DNA of 64,000 nt from Variovorax ginsengisoli (GCF_030486595.1 NZ_JAUJZH010000003.1:62001-126000), one strand, 5' to 3'. Counted from the first letter of the stretch, positions 9,005-19,522 are shown. Notes: generated by a model from the letters alone, not told the origin. Made by a program: numbers and translations.

Positions 9005-10045
9005 ATGACCGATTCCAACCGCACGGAGCCCGAGGGTTTCGAGCCCTTCGAGCGCACGGCGCCCCCACTTTCCGCAGACGGCACGAGAACCATGGCAAAG
9101 AACGATCCGACCTCATCGCCGGGCTGGGAGCGCGCGACGCTCGAGAAGCTGGCTTTTGCCGCGGTGCGCGAGCAGCGCGCCACCCGCCGCTGGAAGACCT
9201 TCGTCCGGCTGAGCTGGCTCGCGTTCTTCGTCTTCCTGCTCTGGTTCGCGATGTCGCGCGGCACGCCCGCATCCGCCAAGGCAACGCCGCACACCGCGGT
9301 GATCGAGATCAAGGGCGAGATCGCCGCCGGTGCCGATGCCAGCGCCGAATTCGTGGTCGCCGCGATGAAGACGGCCTTCGAGGACGACGGCGCCAAGGGC
9401 GTCGTGCTGCTGATCAATTCGCCAGGCGGCAGCCCGGTGCAGGCCGGCATCATCAACGACGAGATCAAGCGGATGCGCGCCAAGTACAACAAGCCGGTCT
9501 ATGCGGTGGTCGAGGAAACCTGCGCCTCGGCGGCCTACTACATCGCCGCCGCGACCGACAAGATCTTCGTCGACAAGGCCAGCATCGTGGGCAGCATCGG
9601 CGTGCTGATGGACGGCTTCGGCTTCACCGGCCTGATGGACAAGGTGGGCGTCGAGCGCCGGCTGCTCACGGCGGGCGACAACAAAGGCTTCATGGACCCG
9701 TTCAGCCCCTTGAACGACGCCCAGAAGGCGCACGCGCAGCAGATGCTCGACCAGATCCACAACCAGTTCATCGAGGTGGTCAAGAGCGGTCGCGGCGATC
9801 GGCTCAAGACCGACACGCCGGGGCTCTTCAGCGGCCTGTTCTGGAGCGGCCAGCAGTCGATCGAACTGGGCCTCGCCGACCAGCTCGGCAATGTCGACTT
9901 CGTCGCCCGCGACGTCATCAAGGCCGAGGAAGTGATCGACTACACGCGCCGCGACAACGTCGCCGAAAAATTGGCCAAGAAGTTCGGCGCGGCGCTGGCG
10001 GATGCATCGGTCCGGGCCCTGCACGCAGCGCCGGCCCTGCGCTGA
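9005..10045 (+). CDS. sppA: S49-family signal peptide peptidase (SppA/SohB-like)
   Basis: Inner-membrane serine protease that degrades cleaved signal peptides. It has 346 residues: a hydrophilic N-terminus, one membrane segment (about 76-92, LSWLAFFVFLLWFAMS), then a single ClpP-fold protease domain facing the periplasm. The nucleophile serine is in EETCASAAYYIA and the general-base lysine in VDKASIVGSIGV, giving the Ser-Lys dyad of the family. The length matches the short, single-domain form rather than the ~600-residue E. coli SppA. It closes the operon that starts at rluC, and faces an MFS gene convergently 22 bp away. Confidence 0.88.
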   Translation: MTDSNRTEPEGFEPFERTAPPLSADGTRTMAKNDPTSSPGWERATLEKLAFAAVREQRATRRWKTFVRLSWLAFFVFLLWFAMSRGTPASAKATPHTAVIEIKGEIAAGADASAEFVVAAMKTAFEDDGAKGVVLLINSPGGSPVQAGIINDEIKRMRAKYNKPVYAVVEETCASAAYYIAAATDKIFVDKASIVGSIGVLMDGFGFTGLMDKVGVERRLLTAGDNKGFMDPFSPLNDAQKAHAQQMLDQIHNQFIEVVKSGRGDRLKTDTPGLFSGLFWSGQQSIELGLADQLGNVDFVARDVIKAEEVIDYTRRDNVAEKLAKKFGAALADASVRALHAAPALR

Positions 10046-10067
10046 GCCGGCCGCCGGGCCGCTGCTG

Positions 10068-11204
10068 TCACGCCGGATCGACGTGACGCGCCGAGAGCGC
10101 CAGTGCCGCGGCGAAGGCCACCACCAGATAGAGCGCATGGGTCAGTGAACTGACCTGGGCCAGGAAGCCGATCACCGGCGGGCCCGCCATGAAGCCGAGA
10201 TAGGCCAACGCCGACACGCCCGCGATGCCGCGGGTGGGCTCCACGCCCGGCACCCTCGCCGAAGCCGCGAACAGGATCGGCACCACATTGGCGAAGCCGA
10301 CGCCGACCCCGGCGAAGCCGACCAGTGCGAGCCAGGGCCGGTCGGTCAGCAGCACCAGGGCCATCGACCCCGCGGCCAGCAATGCGCTGGCGCGCAGCAG
10401 CACGGGCGGCGCGAAGCGGGCGCGAAGCGCATCGCCGCCGAATCGGGCCAGCGCCATCGCCGCCGAGAAGCTGGCGTAGGCCAGCGCCGCCTGCTGCTGC
10501 GGGCTGCCGAGTTCCTGCTGCAGGTAGAGCACGCTCCAGTCGTAGATCGCACCCTCGGCGATCAGTCCCAGCGCCGCCAGCAGGCCCAGCAGCGCCAGCG
10601 CGCCGCGCGGCAGCCGGAAACCGTGATCGGCGCTGGCAGAGGCCGTGGCCTCGCGCGGGAGCATCGAGCGGGCCGCCACGACGACGGTCAAGGCCATTGC
10701 GCCGGACACGAGCAGCAGGTGGAACTGGGGGCGCAGCCCGGCCGCGAGCGCGGCGCCGCCGGTCACGGCACCGACCATGCCGCCCAGGCTGAACATGCCG
10801 TGCATCCCGCTCATCAGCGGCTGCCCGCAGCGAAGCTCCAGCTGTGCGGCTTCGGCGTTGATCGCGACGTCGAACACGCTGGTGACGATGCCGAACACCG
10901 CCAGCAGCCCGAGCAGGGCGGTGAAGGTCGGCATCGCCAGCAGGCCGGCGAGCAGCAGGGCGTAGGTCGCGCCGCAGACGGCGGCGGTTCGGCGGGCGCC
11001 CGCGCGGCCGATCCAGCGGCTGGCCTGGGTCAGGCCGACCAGGGCGCCGACGCCGGCGGCCAGCATCGCGAGGCCGAGTTCCGCCTCGTCGACGCCGTAG
11101 TGGGCCTTCACGGTCGGGATGTGCACGCCCCAGGTCGCGAAGACGAAGCCCGAACAGAAGAATTGCGCCCGCGCAGCCCAGCGCATGCGGTTGGAAATTT
11201 CCAT
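10068..11204 (-). CDS. MFS transporter (YbjJ-like)
   Basis: Major facilitator superfamily permease of 378 residues with about 12 hydrophobic segments filling the chain. It starts MEISNRMRWAARAQFFCSGF, with the FATWGVHIPTVK motif typical of the YbjJ/fucose-permease-like branch. A basic loop GRAGARRTAA follows the second helix pair. It is the last gene of the maf / RsmI-like / MFS minus-strand group, 13 bp after the methyltransferase. The substrate is not predictable; sugar or amino-acid export are both possible. Gene symbol withheld. Confidence 0.8.
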   Translation of the reverse strand: MEISNRMRWAARAQFFCSGFVFATWGVHIPTVKAHYGVDEAELGLAMLAAGVGALVGLTQASRWIGRAGARRTAAVCGATYALLLAGLLAMPTFTALLGLLAVFGIVTSVFDVAINAEAAQLELRCGQPLMSGMHGMFSLGGMVGAVTGGAALAAGLRPQFHLLLVSGAMALTVVVAARSMLPREATASASADHGFRLPRGALALLGLLAALGLIAEGAIYDWSVLYLQQELGSPQQQAALAYASFSAAMALARFGGDALRARFAPPVLLRASALLAAGSMALVLLTDRPWLALVGFAGVGVGFANVVPILFAASARVPGVEPTRGIAGVSALAYLGFMAGPPVIGFLAQVSSLTHALYLVVAFAAALALSARHVDPA

Positions 11205-11217
11205 CTGCGAGCGGGCC

Positions 11218-11985
11218 TCAGCGGCCGATCGCGAACACCGCCGGCGCGCGGGCGTCGGCCGCCATCGGCTTGGCGCGCCATCCCTTCACCGTGTCGCTGC
11301 GCACGCTGCTGGAGGCGAGCGTCAGTCCACGCGCCACGGCCAGCCGGGTGTTGTGCTGCAGCGTCTGGGTCAGCGCCTGCAGCAGGGCGGCGTTGCGGTA
11401 GGGTGTCTCGATGAAGAGCTGGGTCTGGCCGGTTCGCAGCGCGAGCGATTCGAGTTCGCGGATCCGCTGGGTGCGCGCGTCGGCTTCCTGCGGCAGGTAG
11501 CCGACAAAGGCGAAGTTCTGGCCGTTGAGGCCGCTGGCCGCCAGGGCGAGCAGCAGGGAGACCGGTCCTGTGAGCGGAATCACGACGATGCCGAGCTCGT
11601 GCGCAGCCCGGGCCACCGACGAGCCGGGATCGGCCACCGCCGGCATGCCGGCCTCGCTGAGCAGTCCGACATCGTGGCCGGCGAGGGCGGGCGCGAGCAG
11701 GGGCCGGGCATCGAACTGCCCCGCATGATCGCCCTTCTTGTGGACTTCGCGCGGCAACTCCTGGATCTGCTGCGACTGCAAGGACACCGCAAGCGGGCAG
11801 ACGGCATCGATGCGCTTGAGGTAGGCGCGCGCCGACTTGGCGTTCTCGCAGATCCAGTGGGTGATGCCGGCGGCCGTCGCCAGCGTGCCGCGCGGCAGCG
11901 CGTCTTCGAGCGGTGCCTGTTCGTCGCAGCCGAAATCGAGCGGCGCCGGCACCAGGTAAAGCTTTCCCAGGGCCGGGGTGCTCAC
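11218..11985 (-). CDS. RsmI-like SAM-dependent methyltransferase (tetrapyrrole methylase fold), divergent
   Basis: Protein of 255 residues related to RsmI, which 2'-O-methylates C1402 of 16S rRNA. The SAM-site motif appears as VGLLSEAGMPAVADPGS, followed by VIPLTGPVSLLLALAASGL and FVGYLP, as in RsmI. The N-terminal ATPIGNL signature of true RsmI is replaced by VPAPLDFG, and an unusual insert with Gln/Lys-rich sequence follows. It is therefore probably the short paralogue seen beside maf in beta-proteobacteria, not the housekeeping RsmI. The start is a GTG at 11985 overlapping the maf stop as GTGA. The substrate is unknown. Confidence 0.8.
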   Translation of the reverse strand: MSTPALGKLYLVPAPLDFGCDEQAPLEDALPRGTLATAAGITHWICENAKSARAYLKRIDAVCPLAVSLQSQQIQELPREVHKKGDHAGQFDARPLLAPALAGHDVGLLSEAGMPAVADPGSSVARAAHELGIVVIPLTGPVSLLLALAASGLNGQNFAFVGYLPQEADARTQRIRELESLALRTGQTQLFIETPYRNAALLQALTQTLQHNTRLAVARGLTLASSSVRSDTVKGWRAKPMAADARAPAVFAIGR

Positions 11986-12563
11986 AGCAGGTCGACTCCG
12001 GCGGCGCGCAGCATGCGCGCGGTGCGGATGAGCGGCAGGCCGACCAGCGCGGTGGGGTCGTCGCTGTCGATCGCCTCCAGCAGCGCGATGCCAAGGCCCT
12101 CGCTCTTGGCGCTGCCGGCACAGTCGTAGGGCTCCTCGGCGCGCAGGTAGCGCTCGATCGCGGCGTCTTCCAGATCGCGAAAGACCACCCGGACCGGCGC
12201 CAGGTCGCGCTCGGCGAAGCCGCTGGCGTGACAGACCACTGCGACCGCGGTCTGGAAGACCAGGGTCTGGCCGCGCATGCGCCGCAGTTGTTCGGTGGCG
12301 CGCGCGTGGTCGCCGGGCTTGCCCAGGGGCTCGCCCGCGAGGTCGGCGACCTGGTCGGAGCCGATCACGACGGCCTGCGGAAAGTGGCGGGCGACCGCGT
12401 TCGCCTTCTCGAGCGCCAGCCGCTCGGCCAGCGCGCGCGGCGCTTCGCCCGGCAGCGGGGTTTCGTCCACCTCCGGCGCCTGGACGTCGAAGGGCAGCCG
12501 CAGGCGCGTCAGCAGTTCGCGCCGGTAGCGGGAGGTCGAGGCAAGGATCACTTGGCGTTGCAT
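11982..12563 (-). CDS. maf: Maf-like nucleotide pyrophosphatase
   Basis: House-cleaning nucleoside triphosphate pyrophosphatase of the Maf/YceF family, 193 residues. It starts with the family hallmark ILASTSRYRRELL, followed by FDVQAPEVDE, then VIGSDQVA and the GKPG segment. In E. coli, yceF also sits beside yceD-rpmF; here it is divergent from yceD across 37 bp, a conserved arrangement. The start is the ATG at 12563, since longer in-frame extensions upstream run through yceD on the other strand. YceF acts on m7GTP, and that specificity is plausible here from synteny but not provable. Confidence 0.9.
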   Translation of the reverse strand: MQRQVILASTSRYRRELLTRLRLPFDVQAPEVDETPLPGEAPRALAERLALEKANAVARHFPQAVVIGSDQVADLAGEPLGKPGDHARATEQLRRMRGQTLVFQTAVAVVCHASGFAERDLAPVRVVFRDLEDAAIERYLRAEEPYDCAGSAKSEGLGIALLEAIDSDDPTALVGLPLIRTARMLRAAGVDLL

Positions 12564-12600
12564 GGTCCCGATTGTGCGTGAGCGGTTTAGACTGGCGTCG
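12564..12600. promoter_or_regulatory. Short divergent gap between maf and yceD
   Basis: Only 37 bp separate the divergent starts of maf and yceD, so the two promoters must overlap each other or lie partly within the opposite gene. No confident hexamers could be chosen. Confidence 0.4.
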
Positions 12601-13155
12601 ATGAGCAAAGAATTTGTCCCCGGCCGGCTCGACGTCAACGGTTTTGCCGACGCAGCCGCGACCCTGTCCGGCAACGACCCCGTGTCGGGCTTCGAGCGCC
12701 TGAGCGCCGAACTCGCCGACCCTTCAGCCGACGCCACGGTCCGCTGGGTCGCGACCGGGCAGTCGCGCAGCGGCGCCGACGGCGCCCCGGTGCCGTGGCT
12801 GCACCTCGACGCCCAGGCGAGCGCGCCCCTGATCTGCCAGCGCTGCCTGGCGCCGGTCGAACTCGCGCTGAAGGTCGATCGCTGGTTCCGGTTCGCGCCC
12901 GACGAGGCCACCGCGGCGGCCGAGGACGAGGTGGCCGACGAGGATGTGCTGGCCGCCAGCCGCGATTTCGACCTCCATGCGCTGATCGAGGACGAACTGC
13001 TGATGGAAATTCCCGTCACGCCGCGGCACGAGGTGTGTCCGCAGCCGACCCGGCTGTCGGCCGCCGACCCGGACTTCGACGGCGCCGAAGCGGCCCGGCC
13101 CAACCCGTTCGCCGTGCTCGGCGCCCTGCGTTCGGACAAGTCCGACAAGGGCTGA
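12601..13155 (+). CDS. yceD: YceD/DUF177 family protein (23S rRNA accumulation)
   Basis: DUF177 protein of 184 residues, the gene almost always found upstream of rpmF. In E. coli and plants the family is needed for 23S rRNA accumulation. The conserved cysteine pair is visible in LICQRCLAPVE (about 78-84), followed by the acidic DEDVL section and the FDLHALIEDELLMEIPVTPRHE block typical of the family. The start is the ATG at 12601. It is separated from rpmF by a 123-bp region holding an extra promoter. Confidence 0.9.
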   Translation: MSKEFVPGRLDVNGFADAAATLSGNDPVSGFERLSAELADPSADATVRWVATGQSRSGADGAPVPWLHLDAQASAPLICQRCLAPVELALKVDRWFRFAPDEATAAAEDEVADEDVLAASRDFDLHALIEDELLMEIPVTPRHEVCPQPTRLSAADPDFDGAEAARPNPFAVLGALRSDKSDKG

Positions 13156-13201
13156 GCACACGCCGGTGGCCCGGGTGCTGGCCTTGACGCTATCGATGGG
13201 C

Positions 13202-13207
13202 TATAAT
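13202..13207 (+). promoter_or_regulatory. Candidate -10 (TATAAT) of the rpmF promoter
   Basis: Perfect -10 hexamer about 70 bp upstream of rpmF. A TTGACG lies at 13184-13189 but leaves only a 12-bp spacer, too short for a standard sigma-70 promoter, so the true -35 is probably weaker. An extra promoter here would let L32 be expressed above yceD. Confidence 0.5.
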
Positions 13208-13278
13208 CATGGGCTTCGCGCGCGCCGAATGAGCTTGCGTGCACACCGCCAACCCACCCAACATTTCCAGGAGCCATC

Positions 13279-13461
13279 ATGGCCGTCCAGCAAAACAAGA
13301 AGTCGCCGTCGAAGCGCGGCATGCACCGCTCGCACAACGCGCTGGGCGTGCCCGGCATCGCCGTCGAGCCGACCACTGGCGAGACGCATCTGCGCCACCA
13401 CATCAGCCCGAACGGTTTCTACCGTGGCCGCAAGGTCCTCAAGACCAAGTCCGAAGCCTGA
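13279..13461 (+). CDS. rpmF: 50S ribosomal protein L32
   Basis: Ribosomal protein of 60 residues beginning [20 protein letters not shown], the canonical L32 opening, with C-terminal [16 protein letters not shown]. The zinc-binding cysteines found in some L32 proteins are absent, as in the C-minus form. CCAGGAG lies a few bases upstream as a strong ribosome site. An intrinsic terminator follows, separating it partly from plsX. Confidence 0.98.
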   Translation: MAVQQNKKSPSKRGMHRSHNALGVPGIAVEPTTGETHLRHHISPNGFYRGRKVLKTKSEA

Positions 13462-13479
13462 TTCTTGCTCCCAGGCCAT

Positions 13480-13520
13480 GGCCCGAGGCTACTTTTCCTG
13501 TAGCGTCGGGCCTTTGTTTT
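13480..13520 (+). terminator. Terminator-like hairpin between rpmF and plsX
   Basis: A 13-bp stem with one mismatch (13480-13492 with 13500-13512, seven-base loop) is followed by TTTGTTTT, which ends one base before the plsX ATG. It should partially terminate rpmF transcripts and attenuate the downstream lipid genes. Confidence 0.75.
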
Positions 13521-13521
13521 G

Positions 13522-14610
13522 ATGGCTACGTCCTTAGCATCCGCTCCAGTGCCGCCCGTAATCACGATCGCCGTTGATTGCATGGGCGGAGACCATGGGC
13601 CGCGCGTTACGCTTGCGGCCTGCCGGGCGTTTCTCGAGCGCCACGCCGAGTCGTCGCTGCTGCTGGTCGGCGCGCCGGCTGCCCTGGCGGGCTTCTCGCA
13701 TCCTCGTGCCACGGTCATCGGGGCCAGCGAAGTGGTCGGCATGGACGACCCGATCGAGGTCGCGCTGCGCAAGAAAAAAGACTCCTCGATGCGGGTCGCG
13801 ATCCAGCAAGTCAAGGACGGCGCGGCGCAAGCTGCGGTTTCTGCCGGCAACACGGGCGCATTGATGGCGATCGCACGCTATCTGCTCAAGACGCTCGACG
13901 GCATCGACCGGCCGGCCATCGCCCCGCAGCTGCCCAACAGCAAGGGTGGCGCGACCACGGTGCTCGACCTCGGTGCCAATGTCGATTGCGACGCCGAGGA
14001 TCTCCTGCAGTTCGCGGTGCTGGGCTCGGCGCTGGTGTCGGCGCTGACGGGCAACGAATCGCCCAGCGTCGGCCTGCTCAATGTCGGTGAAGAAGCCATC
14101 AAAGGCAGCGAAACCATCAAAAAAGCGAGTCAACTGCTTCGAAAAGCGGCCAATTCGCAAGATTTGAACTTCTACGGCAACGTCGAGGGCAACGACATCT
14201 TCAAGGGCACGACCGACATCGTGGTGTGCGACGGTTTCGTTGGCAATGTGACCTTGAAGGCCACCGAGGGCGTGGCTTCGATGATCGTGGACTTCCTGCG
14301 AATCGAATACTCCAGCGGCATCTTCAGCAAATTTGCTGCGATCGTTTCTTATCCGGTATTAAAAGCGCTCAAAAAGCGGCTTGACCATCGGCGTTACAAC
14401 GGCGCCGCGTTGCTGGGCCTGCGCGGCCTCGTCTTCAAGAGCCATGGCTCCGCGGACGAAGTGGCCTTCGGCCACGCCCTCGATCGCGCTTATGATGCCG
14501 CTCGCAACAACCTGCTCGACCGTGTGCGGGCCCGCATCGCCCACGCCGCGCCACTGCTCGCACGGCAAGACTCGGCGGCGCCGGCCGACACGCCGGCGCT
14601 TCACGTCTGA
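13522..14610 (+). CDS. plsX: Phosphate acyltransferase PlsX
   Basis: Makes acyl-phosphate from acyl-ACP, the first step to phosphatidic acid with PlsY. It has 362 residues and the family signature [14 protein letters not shown] (about 14-27), the [10 protein letters not shown] motif and [14 protein letters not shown] chose the ATG at 13522. It has no Shine-Dalgarno site because the terminator T-tract lies directly before it; a GTG at 13549 would give a protein starting closer to the core. The stop overlaps the fabH start (TGATG), implying coupling. It heads the fab gene run. Confidence 0.95.
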   Translation: MATSLASAPVPPVITIAVDCMGGDHGPRVTLAACRAFLERHAESSLLLVGAPAALAGFSHPRATVIGASEVVGMDDPIEVALRKKKDSSMRVAIQQVKDGAAQAAVSAGNTGALMAIARYLLKTLDGIDRPAIAPQLPNSKGGATTVLDLGANVDCDAEDLLQFAVLGSALVSALTGNESPSVGLLNVGEEAIKGSETIKKASQLLRKAANSQDLNFYGNVEGNDIFKGTTDIVVCDGFVGNVTLKATEGVASMIVDFLRIEYSSGIFSKFAAIVSYPVLKALKKRLDHRRYNGAALLGLRGLVFKSHGSADEVAFGHALDRAYDAARNNLLDRVRARIAHAAPLLARQDSAAPADTPALHV

Positions 14611-15587
14611 TGACCCCTTTTTCCCGCATCACTGGCACCGGCAGCTTCCTGCCGCCCCGCCGCGTGACCAATGACGACCTGGCCCAGGAACTCGCCGCCC
14701 GCGGCATCGAGACCTCCGACCAGTGGATCATCGAGCGCACCGGCATTCGCGCTCGCCATTTCGCAGCCCCCGACGTGTCCAGCAGCGACCTCGGTCTGGA
14801 AGCTGCGAAGCACGCGCTCGAAGCTGCCGGCCGCAGCGCCGCCGACATCGACCTGATCATCGTCGCCACCTCCACTCCCGACATGGTGTTTCCGTCGTCG
14901 GCGGCGATCCTCCAGCACAAGCTCGGCATCGCGGGCTGCGCCGCCTTCGACGTCCAGGCGGTGTGCAGCGGCTTCGTCTACGCGCTGACGGTGGCCGACG
15001 CGATGATCCGCACCGGCAGCGCCAAGTGCGCGCTGGTGGTCGGTGCCGAAGTGTTCTCGCGCATCCTCGATTTCAACGATCGCACGACCTGCGTGCTGTT
15101 CGGCGATGGCGCTGGTGCCGTGATTCTCGAAGCCAGCAACGAGCCGGGCATCCTGGCGAGCGACCTGCATGCCGATGGCAAGCACGTCGGCATCCTCTGC
15201 GTGCCCGGCCATGTGGCGGGCGGCGAGGTGCTGGGCAAGCCGCTGCTGCACATGGATGGGCAGGCCGTCTTCAAGCTGGCGGTGCGCGTGCTCGAGGAAG
15301 CGGCCCGCGCCACGCTGGCCAAGGCCGGCAAGACCGAGGCCGACATCGACTGGCTGATTCCGCACCAGGCGAACATCCGCATCATGGAAGGCACGGCCAA
15401 GAAGCTGAAGCTCGCGCGCGACAAGCTCATCGTGACGGTCGACGAGCACGGCAACACCTCGGCCGCCTCGATACCGCTCGCGCTCGACGCCGCGGTGCGC
15501 TCGGGCAAGGTCAAGAAGGGCGACACGCTGATGCTCGAAGGCGTCGGCGGCGGCTTCACCTGGGGCGCGGTGCTGCTGACCTATTAA
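14610..15587 (+). CDS. fabH: Beta-ketoacyl-ACP synthase III
   Basis: Condenses acetyl-CoA with malonyl-ACP to initiate type II fatty acid synthesis. It has 325 residues with the Cys-His-Asn triad visible in [12 protein letters not shown] (Cys ~114), [10 protein letters not shown] (His ~250) and GNTSAASIP (Asn ~280), plus the start [16 protein letters not shown]. It is coupled to plsX by a one-base overlap and followed 53 bp later by fabD. The protein is of standard length with no oddities. Confidence 0.97.
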   Translation: MTPFSRITGTGSFLPPRRVTNDDLAQELAARGIETSDQWIIERTGIRARHFAAPDVSSSDLGLEAAKHALEAAGRSAADIDLIIVATSTPDMVFPSSAAILQHKLGIAGCAAFDVQAVCSGFVYALTVADAMIRTGSAKCALVVGAEVFSRILDFNDRTTCVLFGDGAGAVILEASNEPGILASDLHADGKHVGILCVPGHVAGGEVLGKPLLHMDGQAVFKLAVRVLEEAARATLAKAGKTEADIDWLIPHQANIRIMEGTAKKLKLARDKLIVTVDEHGNTSAASIPLALDAAVRSGKVKKGDTLMLEGVGGGFTWGAVLLTY

Positions 15588-15640
15588 GCAATGGAGCGCG
15601 CGGCCCCAGGCGGGCCGCGGCGTCCAGGAGACACAACATC

Positions 15641-16594
15641 ATGAAGTCCTTTGCATTCGTCTTTCCGGGTCAGGGTTCGCAGGCGGTCGGCATGCTCGAC
15701 GCCTGGGGCGACCACCCGGCCGTCGCTGAAACGCTGCGCGAAGCCTCCGATGCGCTCGATGAAGACATCGCTCGCCTGATCCACGAAGGCCCCAAGGAAG
15801 CCCTGGCCCTGACCACCAACACCCAGCCCGTGATGCTGGTCGCCGCGATCGCCGCCTGGCGCGCCTGGCGCGCCGAAGGCGGCGCCGAGCCGTCGGTGGT
15901 CGCCGGCCATTCGCTGGGCGAATATTCGGCCCTGGTGGCCTCGGGTGCCCTGACGCTGGCGCAGGCGGCGCCGCTGGTGCGCTTCCGGGCCCAGGCGATG
16001 CAGCAGGCGGTGCCGGTCGGCGTCGGCGCGATGGCCGCCGTGCTGGGCATGGACGCCGCCAAGGTGCTGGCCGGTTGCGCCGAGGTCACGGCCTCGTTCG
16101 GGCCCGGCAGCGCCGAGGTGGTCGAAGCGGTGAACTTCAACGACCCGATGCAGACCGTGATCGCGGGCAGCAAGGCGGCGGTCGACAAGGCCTGCGAAGT
16201 GCTGAAGGCCAACGGGGCCAAGCGGGCGCTGCCGCTGCCGGTCTCCGCGCCTTTCCATTCGAGCCTGATGAAGCCGGCCGCCGAGGCGCTGCGCGAGCGG
16301 CTGACCTCGGTCCAGCTGGCGGCACCCCGGATTCCGGTCGTCAACAACATCGATGTCGCGGTCGAGACCGATCCCGAGCGCATCCGCGCCGCCCTGGTGC
16401 GCCAGGCGGCGGGTCCGGTGCGCTGGGTCGAGACCGTGCAGGCCCTGGAGGCGCGCGGGGTCGAGGCCATCGTCGAATGCGGCCCGGGCAAGGTGCTGAC
16501 CGGCATGGTTAAGCGGATCGCGCCGGCCGTGGCCGCGGCCTCGCTCTACGATCCGGCGACACTCGCCGAAACCAGGCAACTGCTCGGCGCCTGA
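15641..16594 (+). CDS. fabD: Malonyl-CoA:ACP transacylase
   Basis: Loads malonyl groups onto ACP. It has 317 residues, starting MKSFAFVFPGQGSQAVGML with the GQGSQ oxyanion motif; the nucleophile is in AGHSLGEYSAL (Ser ~92) and the catalytic His is in PVSAPFHSSLM (~203). The start is the ATG at 15641, preceded by CAGGAG at 9-14 bases. It sits between fabH and fabG as in E. coli. Confidence 0.97.
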   Translation: MKSFAFVFPGQGSQAVGMLDAWGDHPAVAETLREASDALDEDIARLIHEGPKEALALTTNTQPVMLVAAIAAWRAWRAEGGAEPSVVAGHSLGEYSALVASGALTLAQAAPLVRFRAQAMQQAVPVGVGAMAAVLGMDAAKVLAGCAEVTASFGPGSAEVVEAVNFNDPMQTVIAGSKAAVDKACEVLKANGAKRALPLPVSAPFHSSLMKPAAEALRERLTSVQLAAPRIPVVNNIDVAVETDPERIRAALVRQAAGPVRWVETVQALEARGVEAIVECGPGKVLTGMVKRIAPAVAAASLYDPATLAETRQLLGA

Positions 16595-16616
16595 GCGCCA
16601 ACCCACAGGTTCAGTC

Positions 16617-17700
<1,084 letters not shown>

Positions 17701-17793
17701 CACGGCCGCGCTGAGTCGCCGTCGCCCCGGTCCGCGGTTTCAACGCCTGCGTGCACCGGCCAGCGGCCTCAGCTTCCAGAAAGGTATGCCGGC

Positions 17794-19038
17794 ATGACCA
17801 AACGCCGCGTCGTCGTGACCGGACTCGGTTGCCTCGCTCCTGTCGGAAATTCCGTCGCCGAGTCCTGGGCCAACCTGTTGGCCGGGAATTCGGGCATCGA
17901 CACCATCACCAAGTTCGATGTGAGCGCCTTCTCCTGCAGGTTCGCAGGGGAGGTCAAGGGTTTTGACATCAAGGACTACATCCCCGAGAAAGAAGCGCGC
18001 CACATGGACCGCTTCATCCATCTCGGGCTCGCGGCCGCCATCCAGGCGGTGCAGGACAGCGGTTTGCCCACCGGCGACGCGCTGACCGAAGAAGATGCGG
18101 TGCGCATCGGCTGCAACATCGGCTCCGGGATCGGCGGCCTGCCGCTGATCGAGGACACGCACGCCGAACTGGTCAACCGCGGCCCGCGCCGCGTGTCGCC
18201 GTTCTTCGTGCCGGCGTCGATCATCAACATGATCTCGGGCCATGTTTCCATCAAGTATGGATTCAAGGGTCCGAACATCGCGGTGGTGACGGCCTGTACC
18301 ACCGGCCTGCATGCGATCGGCACTTCGGCCCGCATGATCGAATACGGCGACGCCGACGTGATGATCGCCGGCGGCGCCGAATCGACCGTCTCGCCGCTGG
18401 GCCTTGGCGGCTTTTGCGCCGCGCGCGCCGTGTCGACGCGCAACGACGACCCCAAGACCGCCTCGCGGCCCTGGGACAAGGACCGCGACGGCTTCGTGCT
18501 CGGCGAGGGTGCCGGCGTGGTCGTGCTCGAGGAGTACGAACGGGCCAAGGCGCGCGGCGCCAAGATCTACGCCGAGGTCTCCGGCTTCGGCATGAGCGGC
18601 GATGCCTTCCACATGACGGCGCCCAACGTCGACGGCCCGCGCCGCTCGATGCAGATGGCGCTGGCCAATGCGGGCGTCAATGCCGACGAGGTGCAGTACG
18701 TGAATGCGCACGGCACGTCGACGCCGCTGGGCGACCTGAACGAGACCAACGCGATCAAGAACGCCTTCGGCGATCACGCCCGCAAGCTGGTCGTGAACTC
18801 GACCAAGTCGATGACCGGCCACCTGCTGGGCGGTGCCGGCGGCATCGAGTCGGTGTTCACGATCCTCGCGCTGCATCACCAGAAGAGCCCGCCGACGATC
18901 AACATCTTCCATCAGGATCCGGAGTGCGATCTCGACTACTGCGCCAACGAGGCGCGCGACATGAAGATCGACGTCGCGGTCAAGAACAACTTCGGTTTCG
19001 GCGGCACCAACGGCACGCTGGTGTTCAAGCGCGTTTGA
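17794..19038 (+). CDS. fabF: 3-oxoacyl-ACP synthase II
   Basis: Elongating condensing enzyme of fatty acid synthesis, 414 residues. The catalytic set is visible: Cys in [13 protein letters not shown] (~165), His in [11 protein letters not shown] (~305) and His in [12 protein letters not shown] (~342). It starts [16 protein letters not shown] and ends [16 protein letters not shown], standard for FabF. It is the last fab gene before the sigma-E group. Confidence 0.97.
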   Translation: MTKRRVVVTGLGCLAPVGNSVAESWANLLAGNSGIDTITKFDVSAFSCRFAGEVKGFDIKDYIPEKEARHMDRFIHLGLAAAIQAVQDSGLPTGDALTEEDAVRIGCNIGSGIGGLPLIEDTHAELVNRGPRRVSPFFVPASIINMISGHVSIKYGFKGPNIAVVTACTTGLHAIGTSARMIEYGDADVMIAGGAESTVSPLGLGGFCAARAVSTRNDDPKTASRPWDKDRDGFVLGEGAGVVVLEEYERAKARGAKIYAEVSGFGMSGDAFHMTAPNVDGPRRSMQMALANAGVNADEVQYVNAHGTSTPLGDLNETNAIKNAFGDHARKLVVNSTKSMTGHLLGGAGGIESVFTILALHHQKSPPTINIFHQDPECDLDYCANEARDMKIDVAVKNNFGFGGTNGTLVFKRV

Positions 19039-19051
19039 TACTTTTCAACCC

Positions 19052-19522
19052 ATGCACAGCGCCCCGTCGGTGAACTATCCGGTGGGGCGTTCGCGCTATG
19101 CGCGACGCCTTCTGGTCTCGCTCTGGGCGCTCGGTGTCGCCAGCGCCACGCTCGCGTCCCTGCAGGCCGACGGCTTCGACTGGCGCCAGGCGATGCTGGC
19201 GCTGAGCGCCGTCGTGGCCGGCGCGGCCGCCTGGACCGGCCTGCTGCAGAGCTCGGCGCCTGGCGAACTGGCTTTCGATGGCCGGCACTGGTCGATGTCG
19301 GGCGGCGTCCCGCTGCGCTCGGCCCGCGCCAGCGTGACCCTCGACCTGCAATCCTTGCTGCTGGTGCGCCTGGAAGCGCCTGCCCGGTCGCGGCGCTGGG
19401 TCTGGGTCGACCGCCAGGCCTTGCCCGAGCGCTGGCTGGATCTGCGGCGCGCCCTCCATGCACGCGTGGCACCGGCCGATGCGAGCCCGGCGCCGGCGCC
19501 GGTGCATCATCCCCGCGTATGA
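19052..19522 (+). CDS. Small membrane protein of unknown function between fabF and rpoE
   Basis: Protein of 156 residues, not recognised. Two adjacent hydrophobic segments (about 20-40, LLVSLWALGVASATLASL, and 48-66, AMLALSAVVAGAAAWTGLL) are followed by a soluble, Arg/Trp-rich C-terminal half containing ELAFDGRHWSMSGG and SRRWVWVDRQALPERW, then a proline/alanine tail. The layout (two helices, then a beta-rich tail) loosely recalls YgfX/CptA-type proteins, but I cannot support that name. Its stop overlaps the rpoE start as ATGA, so it is translated in step with the sigma factor. Confidence 0.75.
   Translation: MHSAPSVNYPVGRSRYARRLLVSLWALGVASATLASLQADGFDWRQAMLALSAVVAGAAAWTGLLQSSAPGELAFDGRHWSMSGGVPLRSARASVTLDLQSLLLVRLEAPARSRRWVWVDRQALPERWLDLRRALHARVAPADASPAPAPVHHPRV

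Noticed and set aside
13184..13207. TTGACG/TATAAT as a full consensus promoter for rpmF
   Set aside because: The spacer is only 12 bp, so these two boxes cannot work together; only the -10 was kept as a candidate.
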